Assembly (NCBI RefSeq): GCF_016894385.1
Contig: NZ_CP069812.1
Location: forward strand, 1 to 64,000
Length of the DNA: 64,000 nt
From: Cupriavidus oxalaticus
GTDB taxonomy: Bacteria > Pseudomonadota > Gammaproteobacteria > Burkholderiales > Burkholderiaceae
Direction: 5' to 3'
Part shown: positions 56,237 to 64,000 of the stretch, one piece after another
Position numbering within the stretch: the stretch's first letter is position 1
Layout: every line of letters begins with the position of its first letter
The notes under the pieces: model-generated
Told to the model about the DNA's origin: nothing
The model's database searches: none
What the model saw: only the letters and a program-made list of their open reading frames with translations
Translations under genes and position numbers: made by a program

Positions 56237-57694
56237 TCAGCCCAGCTTCTTCCTCAGCAGTTCGTTCACCTGCGCCGGATTGGCCTTGCCCCTGGTCGCC
56301 TTCATCGCCTGGCCGACCAGTGCGTTGAACGCCTTTTCCTTGCCCGAGCGGAATTCCTCCACCGACTTGGCATTGGCGGCCAGCACGTCGTCGATGATCT
56401 TTTCCAGCTCGCCGCTGTCCGACATCTGCTTCAGGCCCTTGGCAGCGATGATGGCGTCGGCATCGCCGTCGTGCTCGCCCGCCCACATGGCCGGGAACAC
56501 GTCCTTCTTGGCGGTGTTGTTCGACACGGTGCCGTCCGCGATGCGTGCCAGCAGCCTGGCCAGTTGCGCCGGCTTGACGGGTGCGTCGTCGATGGCGATG
56601 CCTTCGCGGTTCAGCTGCGAGGCCACGTCGCCCATCAGCCAGTTGGCGGCGGGCTTGGCGCTGGCGGCGCCGGCATCGGCGACCACGGCCTCGTAGTAGG
56701 CGGCGAATGCCTTGGTCGCGGTCAGCGTGGTCGCGTCATACGCCGACAGGCCGTATTGCGACACGAAGCGCGCCTGCATCGCGGCCGGCAGCTCGGGCAG
56801 CGCCTCGCGCACGCGCTCGATCCAGGCCGGTTCGATCTCCAGCGGCATCAGGTCCGGATCGGGGAAGTAGCGGTAGTCGTGCGCGTCTTCCTTGGTGCGC
56901 ATCGCGCGGGTCTCGCCCGTGTCCGGATCGAACAGCACGGTGGCCTGCTGGATCTTGCGGCCGTCCTCGATCTCGGCGATCTGCCACTGCACTTCGTATT
57001 CGATGGCCTGCTGCAGGAAGCGGAACGAGTTCAGGTTCTTGATCTCGCGGCGGGTGCCGAATTCCTTCTGGCCGTACGGGCGCACCGACACGTTGGCGTC
57101 GCAGCGGAAGCTGCCTTCCTGCATGTTGCCGTCGCAGATGCCCAGCCACACCACCAGCGAATGCAGCGCCTTGGCGTAGGCCACCGCTTCGGCGGCGCTG
57201 CGCATGTCGGGCTCGGTGACGATCTCGAGCAGCGGCGTGCCGGCACGGTTCAGGTCGATGCCGGTCATGCCGGCAAAGTCCTCGTGCAGCGACTTGCCCG
57301 CGTCTTCTTCCAGGTGCGCGCGCGTCAGGTTGACGGTCTTCTCGTAGAACTCGCCCTTCTTGCCTTCGACCTGGATGGTGATGGTGCCGCCCTGGACCAC
57401 CGGGATCTCGTACTGGCTGATCTGGTAGCCCTTGGGCAGGTCAGGGTAGAAGTAATTCTTGCGTGCGAAGACGCTGCGCGGCGCGATGGTGGCGCCGATT
57501 GCCAGGCCGAACTGGATCGCGCGCTCGACCGCGCCCTTGTTGAGCACCGGCAGCACCCCGGGCAGCGCCAGGTCCACCGGCGAGGCCTGCGTGTTGGCCT
57601 CGGCCCCGAAGGCGGTGGACGTGCCGGAAAAAATCTTGGAGGCCGTCGAAAGCTGCGCGTGCGTTTCGAGGCCGATCACCACTTCCCATTGCAT
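56237..57694 (-). CDS. gatB: Asp-tRNA(Asn)/Glu-tRNA(Gln) amidotransferase subunit B
   Basis: Start at ATG 57694 ([15 protein letters not shown]) gives 485 residues. The cradle domain carries [18 protein letters not shown], and the metal/kinase site region is seen in [12 protein letters not shown] and [13 protein letters not shown]. The C-terminal helical and YqeY-like tail binds tRNA. GatB phosphorylates the mischarged aminoacyl-tRNA and uses ammonia from GatA to form Gln-tRNA or Asn-tRNA. It is last in a co-directional run with gatC and gatA, but two other genes intervene. Confidence 0.97.
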   Translation of the reverse strand: MQWEVVIGLETHAQLSTASKIFSGTSTAFGAEANTQASPVDLALPGVLPVLNKGAVERAIQFGLAIGATIAPRSVFARKNYFYPDLPKGYQISQYEIPVVQGGTITIQVEGKKGEFYEKTVNLTRAHLEEDAGKSLHEDFAGMTGIDLNRAGTPLLEIVTEPDMRSAAEAVAYAKALHSLVVWLGICDGNMQEGSFRCDANVSVRPYGQKEFGTRREIKNLNSFRFLQQAIEYEVQWQIAEIEDGRKIQQATVLFDPDTGETRAMRTKEDAHDYRYFPDPDLMPLEIEPAWIERVREALPELPAAMQARFVSQYGLSAYDATTLTATKAFAAYYEAVVADAGAASAKPAANWLMGDVASQLNREGIAIDDAPVKPAQLARLLARIADGTVSNNTAKKDVFPAMWAGEHDGDADAIIAAKGLKQMSDSGELEKIIDDVLAANAKSVEEFRSGKEKAFNALVGQAMKATRGKANPAQVNELLRKKLG

Positions 57695-57791
57695 GGCGGT
57701 ATTCCTGTTCGGTTCTTTCGTTCTGTCTGTTGCGGCGGGGCGGCGGGCCGCCCCGGGTTCGGTCTGTCTGGCTGCGGGCCCTCGGTGCGCC

Positions 57792-58901
57792 TCAGGGGTC
57801 GGGGCTGGCAAGCCAGGAATCGAGTTGCGCGAGCGCCGCGGCGCGCGCCACCGCGTCGCCGCCGACGGTCACCGCGCGCGCCTTGCGCACGCCGCCGCTG
57901 TTGCTGCCAGCAGGCACGTCGCGGCGGACGTGCAGCTCGCTGGTGCCGTCAAAGCCGTGATGGGCGCCGGGGTAGATCTCCAGCCGGAAGCGCGCGTTGG
58001 GCTGTCGCGCCAGCACGGCGGACTGCAGCATGGCGCAGCGCGTGGCGGGCGTCCAGTCGTCGGCGCCGCCGATCATCAGCAGCACGGGCGCGCGCAGCCG
58101 GTAATCGTGCTGGCGTACCGCGCGCTTGCAGCCTGGGTAGAACGCGACGGCGCGCTCCACCTGCGGCGTGCCGGCTGGCCACGGACGGCTGGCGTCGACG
58201 GTGGCCAGCACCGCCTGCGCGCCGTTGGACCAGCCCAGCAGCACGATGCGCGCGGGGTCGACGCCCGGCTGGCTGCCCAGCCAGCGCAATGCGGCCAGCG
58301 CATCGGCGCGCCGCGTGCGGTCGTCGACGCCGCGGTTGTCGATCGGCTCGGTGCAGGTGCCGTGAGGCTTGCCGCGGGCGCTGAAGCTGTCCGGCATCAG
58401 CACGGCATAGCCGCGCGCGGTCAGCCACTCGGCGTATTCGCGGTAGCGTTGCTGCAGCAGCGCCGAGGCGTCGGTGCCGCCGCCGGTGGCCATGGAATCT
58501 TGCGGGGACAGCAGGCCGCCGCAGCCATGCAGCGCCACCACCACCGGCAGCGCGCGCGTGGTGGTGCCTTCGCGCGGCACGAACCAGTAGGCGGTCAGCG
58601 CCGGCGTGGCGGCGTCGCCGCGCAGCAGCACGCGCTGCGCGGGCACCGGGGCCGGGCTGGTGGCTGCCGTTGCCGGCGCGCCGCCCTGGCGCGTCACCGT
58701 GCCGGGCGCCAGCGCGCCGGCCGGCGACAGCAGCGGCGGCTGCACCAGCGCTGGCGCCGGCTGGCTGGGTGTATGCGCCGCGGCGCCGCCCGACCACGCA
58801 ACCAGTCCGAGCGCCAGCACCGCGGCCGCAGTGCGGCGCGCGGCGCGGATGGCGCCGGCGGCGCTGCGGGATTGGGGCCGGAAGGCGGGCGGGCGCGGCA
58901 T
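57792..58901 (-). CDS. Exported dienelactone hydrolase-like alpha/beta hydrolase
   Basis: This 369-residue protein has an N-terminal hydrophobic signal ([17 protein letters not shown]) and a Pro/Ala-rich stretch before the hydrolase domain. Motifs: oxyanion region [12 protein letters not shown], nucleophile elbow [12 protein letters not shown] (GxSxG), acid in IGGADDWTP and His in [13 protein letters not shown]-family enzymes hydrolyse small esters or lactones; the substrate is unknown. It lies between gatB and a lipoprotein gene. Confidence 0.88.
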   Translation of the reverse strand: MPRPPAFRPQSRSAAGAIRAARRTAAAVLALGLVAWSGGAAAHTPSQPAPALVQPPLLSPAGALAPGTVTRQGGAPATAATSPAPVPAQRVLLRGDAATPALTAYWFVPREGTTTRALPVVVALHGCGGLLSPQDSMATGGGTDASALLQQRYREYAEWLTARGYAVLMPDSFSARGKPHGTCTEPIDNRGVDDRTRRADALAALRWLGSQPGVDPARIVLLGWSNGAQAVLATVDASRPWPAGTPQVERAVAFYPGCKRAVRQHDYRLRAPVLLMIGGADDWTPATRCAMLQSAVLARQPNARFRLEIYPGAHHGFDGTSELHVRRDVPAGSNSGGVRKARAVTVGGDAVARAAALAQLDSWLASPDP

Positions 58902-58914
58902 GGCAGCAGCGGTA

Positions 58915-59373
58915 TCAGCGCGTGGCGGCGCAGCCGCCGCTGCCGGGCTCGAACATCACGGGCCAGGCCTGTTCATAGATGCCGGGCGTGCAACGCTGCT
59001 GGCAGTTGGCATGCGCCAGCGTGACGCGGCGCGGGTCCTGCCAGACCATCAGCTTGCAGCCGCTGCCGTCGTTGGCGCGCAGCTCGATATGCGGCCTCTT
59101 CTGGACCTGGCGGAAGTCTGCCAGGTTGAAGGTGCACGAGCCGCGCCGGCCCACCCACAGCTTCCACGACAGCTGCTGCACGGTGTTGTCGGAGACGCGC
59201 AGCTGGGCGTCCTCGCGGAAGCCGTCTTCCTCGGTGCGGCGGCAGTCGCCGGCCAGGTCGATGTCGCGGCTGGCGATGGGCGTGGGCTTGCCGATGATCG
59301 GCAGCTGGATACAGCCCGCCACCAGCATGGCGAAGACCAGGGCGGCGAGCAGCCGGAGGAAGGACGGGTTCAT
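58915..59373 (-). CDS. Small lipoprotein of unknown function
   Basis: Start at ATG 59373, beginning 2 bases after the gatA stop region, gives 152 residues. The signal ends FAMLVAGC (lipobox LVAGC, Cys21). The mature part has further Cys pairs (DCRRTEED, GSCTFNLADFRQ, NCQQRCTPG), suggesting disulfides. The tight spacing to gatA implies cotranscription. Family not recognised. Confidence 0.82.
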   Translation of the reverse strand: MNPSFLRLLAALVFAMLVAGCIQLPIIGKPTPIASRDIDLAGDCRRTEEDGFREDAQLRVSDNTVQQLSWKLWVGRRGSCTFNLADFRQVQKRPHIELRANDGSGCKLMVWQDPRRVTLAHANCQQRCTPGIYEQAWPVMFEPGSGGCAATR

Positions 59374-59375
59374 GG

Positions 59376-60881
59376 TCAGGCCTTGGCGGGGCGGCGCAGG
59401 TGCCAGTCGGTCGCCTGCTGGAAGGCGTGCGCCGCCTGCAGCAGGCGCGCTTCGTCGAAGTAGTTGCCGATCAGCTGCAGGCCCACGGGCATGTTGCCAT
59501 CGCCGAAGCCGCACGGCACGCTCATGCCGGGCAGGCCGGCCAGGCTGGTCGACAGCGTGAAGATATCGGCCAGGTACATCTGCACGGGGTCCGAGGTCTT
59601 CTCGCCCAGCTTCCATGCCACCGTCGGCGCCACCGGGCCCATGATCACGTCGCACTGGGCGAAGGCGCGCTGGAAGTCGTCGGCGATGATGCGGCGGATC
59701 TTCTGCGCCTGCAGGTAGTAGGCGTCGTAGTAGCCGTGCGAGAGCACATAGGTGCCCACCAGGATGCGGCGCTTGACCTCCGGGCCGAAGCCTTCGGCGC
59801 GGCTCTTCTTGTACATGTCGAGCAGGTCGCGGTACTCGGCGGCGCGGTGGCCGTAGCGCACGCCGTCGAAGCGCGACAGGTTCGACGAGGCCTCGGCCGG
59901 CGCGATCACGTAGTACACCGGGATCGACAGCTCGGTCTTGGGCAGCGACACCTCGACCAGCGTGGCGCCGAGCTTTTCATACTCGGCCAGCGCGGCGCGC
60001 ACGGCCTGCTCGACGTCGGCCGACAGGCCCTTGCCGAAGTACTCCCTGGGCAGGCCGATGCGCAGGCCCGCCAGCGGGCGCTCGGCGCTGGCGCCGGCGC
60101 GCGGCTGGCCCAGCAGGCGGGTGTAGTCCTCGTCCACGCCGCCTTGCTCCGGCGGGATGCTGGTCGAGTCCTTCGGGTCGAAGCCGGCCATGGCGTTGAG
60201 CAGCAGCGCGCAGTCCTCGGCCGAGTGCGCCATCGGGCCGCCCTGGTCCAGCGACGAGGCGAAGGCGATCATGCCGTAGCGCGACACGCGGCCGTAGGTC
60301 GGCTTGATGCCGGTGATGCCCGAGAACGACGCCGGCTGGCGGATCGAGCCGCCGGTGTCGGTGCCGGTGGCGGCCGGCGCCAGGCCGGCGGCAACCGCCG
60401 CGGCCGAGCCGCCCGACGAGCCGCCGGGCACGCGGCTCGCGTCCCACGGGTTGCGCACCGGGCCGAAATGCGAGTTCTCGTTGGACGAGCCCATCGCGAA
60501 TTCGTCCATGTTGGTCTTGCCCAGCGTGACCATGCCGGCGGCGGCCATGCGCTCGACCACGGTGGCGTCGAACGGGCTTTCATAGCTGGCCAGCATCTTC
60601 GAGCCGGCGGTGGCGCGCCAGCCGCGGGTGACGAACACGTCCTTGTGCGCGACCGGCACGCCGGTAAGCGGCGCGGCCTCGCCGCGCGCACGGCGCTCGT
60701 CGGCGGCGCGCGCCTGCGCCAGGGTGCGCTCGGGGTCGACGTGGATAAAGGCGTTGAGCGCGGCGGCCTGCTCGATGCGGGACAGGTATTCGCGCGCGAG
60801 CTCCTCGGCGGAGACGGTGCGCGCGGCCAGGGCGTCGGCGAGCTGGCGCAGGGAGGTCACGGAATCAGCGGAAAAGGGCAT
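59376..60881 (-). CDS. gatA: Asp-tRNA(Asn)/Glu-tRNA(Gln) amidotransferase subunit A
   Basis: Start at ATG 60881 gives 501 residues of the amidase-signature family. The catalytic Ser-cisSer-Lys is seen in [11 protein letters not shown] (Lys), [18 protein letters not shown] and [15 protein letters not shown] (nucleophile Ser). GatA hydrolyses glutamine and channels ammonia to GatB. 99 bases after gatC; the stop is 2 bases before the lipoprotein gene. Confidence 0.98.
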   Translation of the reverse strand: MPFSADSVTSLRQLADALAARTVSAEELAREYLSRIEQAAALNAFIHVDPERTLAQARAADERRARGEAAPLTGVPVAHKDVFVTRGWRATAGSKMLASYESPFDATVVERMAAAGMVTLGKTNMDEFAMGSSNENSHFGPVRNPWDASRVPGGSSGGSAAAVAAGLAPAATGTDTGGSIRQPASFSGITGIKPTYGRVSRYGMIAFASSLDQGGPMAHSAEDCALLLNAMAGFDPKDSTSIPPEQGGVDEDYTRLLGQPRAGASAERPLAGLRIGLPREYFGKGLSADVEQAVRAALAEYEKLGATLVEVSLPKTELSIPVYYVIAPAEASSNLSRFDGVRYGHRAAEYRDLLDMYKKSRAEGFGPEVKRRILVGTYVLSHGYYDAYYLQAQKIRRIIADDFQRAFAQCDVIMGPVAPTVAWKLGEKTSDPVQMYLADIFTLSTSLAGLPGMSVPCGFGDGNMPVGLQLIGNYFDEARLLQAAHAFQQATDWHLRRPAKA

Positions 60882-60980
60882 GACAGTCGGGTTGGCATTC
60901 GGGGTGGCGTACTGGCTGGGGCGGCCGGCGCGGCAAGATTCATCCACATCAACTTCGGCAACGCGCGCGGCCGGCGCTGG

Positions 60981-61280
60981 TCACTCGATGACCTTGGGCA
61001 CCAGGTACAGCCCGTTCTCGGTGGCCGGGGCAGGGCGCTGGTAGTCGTCGCGGCGGTCGCTCTCGGTGACGGCGTCGTCGCGCAGGCGCTGCACCATGTC
61101 GCGTACGGCCGACAGCGGGTGCGCCAGCGGTTCGATGCCGGTGGTGTCGACCGCCTGCATCTGCTCGACCAGCGAGAAAAAGTTGTTCAGCTGCGCAAGC
61201 GTCTGTTCGGCCTCGGCATCGCTGGTTTCGATGCGGGCCAGGTGGGCGATGCGCTTGACGTCGGATAGGTCGAGGGCCAT
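60981..61280 (-). CDS. gatC: Asp-tRNA(Asn)/Glu-tRNA(Gln) amidotransferase subunit C
   Basis: Start at ATG 61280 gives 99 residues of the standard Gat[21 protein letters not shown] at the N terminus, [20 protein letters not shown] in the middle, and the C-terminal LVPKVIE. It wraps around GatA and GatB and stabilises the complex. First gene of the gat run, divergent from mreB. Confidence 0.97.
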   Translation of the reverse strand: MALDLSDVKRIAHLARIETSDAEAEQTLAQLNNFFSLVEQMQAVDTTGIEPLAHPLSAVRDMVQRLRDDAVTESDRRDDYQRPAPATENGLYLVPKVIE

Positions 61281-62948
<1,668 letters not shown>

Positions 62949-63143
62949 GCACCAGGAACTGCACGTGGCGATGCGCGGCCTGCCGGATCGTGGGATCAGG
63001 GCGGTGTCGCGGCGCCGCATCGGCCGGGGGATCGCCCCGGCAACGCCCGCCGCCCTGCGGCGCCGTGCCCCGCCGGGCGCGGCACCGCGGGCGGCGCGGT
63101 GTTTGCGGCATTCGCATGCGTGCACCGGCCAGCGTTCGGGTAA

Positions 63144-64000
63144 ATGAATTACTCTCCTCCGCCGCTCTTCAAGCAAGGCTCCTCGGCTGTCGCCAGGCTG
63201 GTGCTCTACGTAGGCATCGCGCTGGCGCTGCTGGTGGTCGACGCCCGTTTCAATGCGCTCAGCGTGGGCCGGCAGGTGGCCGCCACGGTGCTGATGCCGG
63301 TCGAGCGCCTGGTGCTGGTGCCGCGCGACGCGCTGCGCACCGCGTTCGACTACGCGCAGTCGTCGGCGATGCTCGCCTCCGAGAACCGCGAACTGCGCCA
63401 CAACGCCGTGCAGCAGGCCGAGGCCTCGGTGCGCCAGGCGCAGCTGGAGGCCGAGAACAACCAGCTGCGCAAGCTGCTGGGGCTGGCGCAGCAATCGGCC
63501 ACGCCGGTGACGGCGGCCGAGGTCCTCTATGACGCGCGCGACCCCTACAGCCAGCGCATCGTGATCGACAAGGGCAGCCAGCAGGGCCTGCGCGCCGGCT
63601 ACCCGGTGATCGACGAGCGCGGTGTGGTGGGCCAGGTCACGCGCGTGTCGCCGTTCCAGTCCGAAGTGACGCTGCTGACCGACAAGGACCAGGCGATTCC
63701 CGTGCAGGTGGTGCGCAACGGCCTGCGCAGCGTGGCCTTCGGCGGCGCGCGCGCGGGCCAGCTGGACCTGCGTTTCATGGCCGCCGCCGCCGACCTGCAG
63801 CAGGGCGACCTGCTGGTGACGTCGGGGCTGGACGGCATCTATCCGCCGGGGCTGCCGGTGGCGAAGATTGTCCATATCGAGCGCAAGGCCGATACCGCGT
63901 TTTCGCGCGTCTACTGCGAGCCGGTGGCCGGCGTGCGCGCGCACCGGCAGCTGCTGGTGGTGCGCCATGACTCCGCCATCCCGCCGCGCGAGTCGGTCGA
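63144..64000 (+). CDS. mreC: Rod shape-determining protein MreC (3' end outside window)
   Basis: ATG at 63144 opens a frame that runs off the right edge. The first 285 residues show one N-terminal TM helix (LVLYVGIALALLVVDARF), a coiled coil (about residues 75-115, with NRELRHNAVQQAEASVRQAQ) and the periplasmic beta domains (VIDKGSQQGLRAGYPVIDER, VTLLTDKDQAIPVQV). MreC bridges MreB and the PBP2/RodA wall synthase. Expected next genes are mreD, mrdA and rodA. Confidence 0.97.
   Translation, partial: MNYSPPPLFKQGSSAVARLVLYVGIALALLVVDARFNALSVGRQVAATVLMPVERLVLVPRDALRTAFDYAQSSAMLASENRELRHNAVQQAEASVRQAQLEAENNQLRKLLGLAQQSATPVTAAEVLYDARDPYSQRIVIDKGSQQGLRAGYPVIDERGVVGQVTRVSPFQSEVTLLTDKDQAIPVQVVRNGLRSVAFGGARAGQLDLRFMAAAADLQQGDLLVTSGLDGIYPPGLPVAKIVHIERKADTAFSRVYCEPVAGVRAHRQLLVVRHDSAIPPRESV

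Overview
This 64 kb window looks like the origin-proximal part of the main chromosome of a high-GC betaproteobacterium of the Cupriavidus/Ralstonia group, most like Cupriavidus necator. The support is codon usage with strong G/C third positions, the gyrB 3' end at the left edge, minCDE, gatCAB and mreB-mreC in the familial arrangement, a Bug-type solute-binding protein, and a DUF4382 lipoprotein. The genus is inferred from protein style and gene order; no search was run. No rRNA, tRNA or CRISPR array was seen.

Region 1 (1-10.1 kb) is a defence island directly behind gyrB. It holds an IS3-family transposase remnant, then a type I restriction-modification operon on the minus strand in the order hsdR-hsdS-(PrrC-like ATPase)-hsdM. 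Behind hsdR lies a chimeric scar: the first ~70 codons of a DUF499-type ATPase fused out of frame to the end of an excisionase-type HTH gene. The embedded ATPase keeps an R-x3-E...H triad like that of the PrrC/RloC anticodon nucleases, so the operon may carry a guard toxin. The island's right edge is a structured 200 bp stretch with three TTGACAG...ACGTACC repeats.

Region 2 (10.1-23.5 kb) is accessory chromosome: a small hypothetical gene, a CACHE-PAS-GGDEF-EAL protein with a degenerate AGDEF, a small membrane protein, a SWIM zinc-finger protein, a decayed helicase fragment, and a predicted type VI secretion lipase with its Tli4-type lipoprotein immunity partner (ATGA overlap). An isoprenylcysteine methyltransferase-like gene, a MazG-like pyrophosphohydrolase and two tandem paralogous LprI-like secreted/membrane proteins follow.

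Region 3 (23.5-30.2 kb) is a complete Wadjet-type jetABCD anti-plasmid operon on the minus strand, with jetA starting at GTG.

Region 4 (30.3-51.6 kb) has a chemoreceptor, the DUF4382 lipoprotein, a DUF72 protein, dbpA, a CBS-pair protein, a 14-TM drug exporter behind a 20 bp palindrome, a periplasmic glutathione peroxidase and a GST remnant. Next is a GntR-controlled carboxylate catabolic cluster (Asp/Glu racemase-like isomerase, MFS importer, FCD regulator, FAH-family hydrolase, M20 amidohydrolase). Then come an AraC regulator divergent from an Fsr-like exporter, a Bug-type solute-binding protein, two divergent paralogous OmpR-type response regulators without a kinase, and a porin.

Region 5 (51.8-64 kb) is core housekeeping: minCDE, corA, a Sel1-repeat protein, a minus-strand gatC-gatA-lipoprotein-hydrolase-gatB run, and divergent mreB-mreC (mreC cut by the window end).
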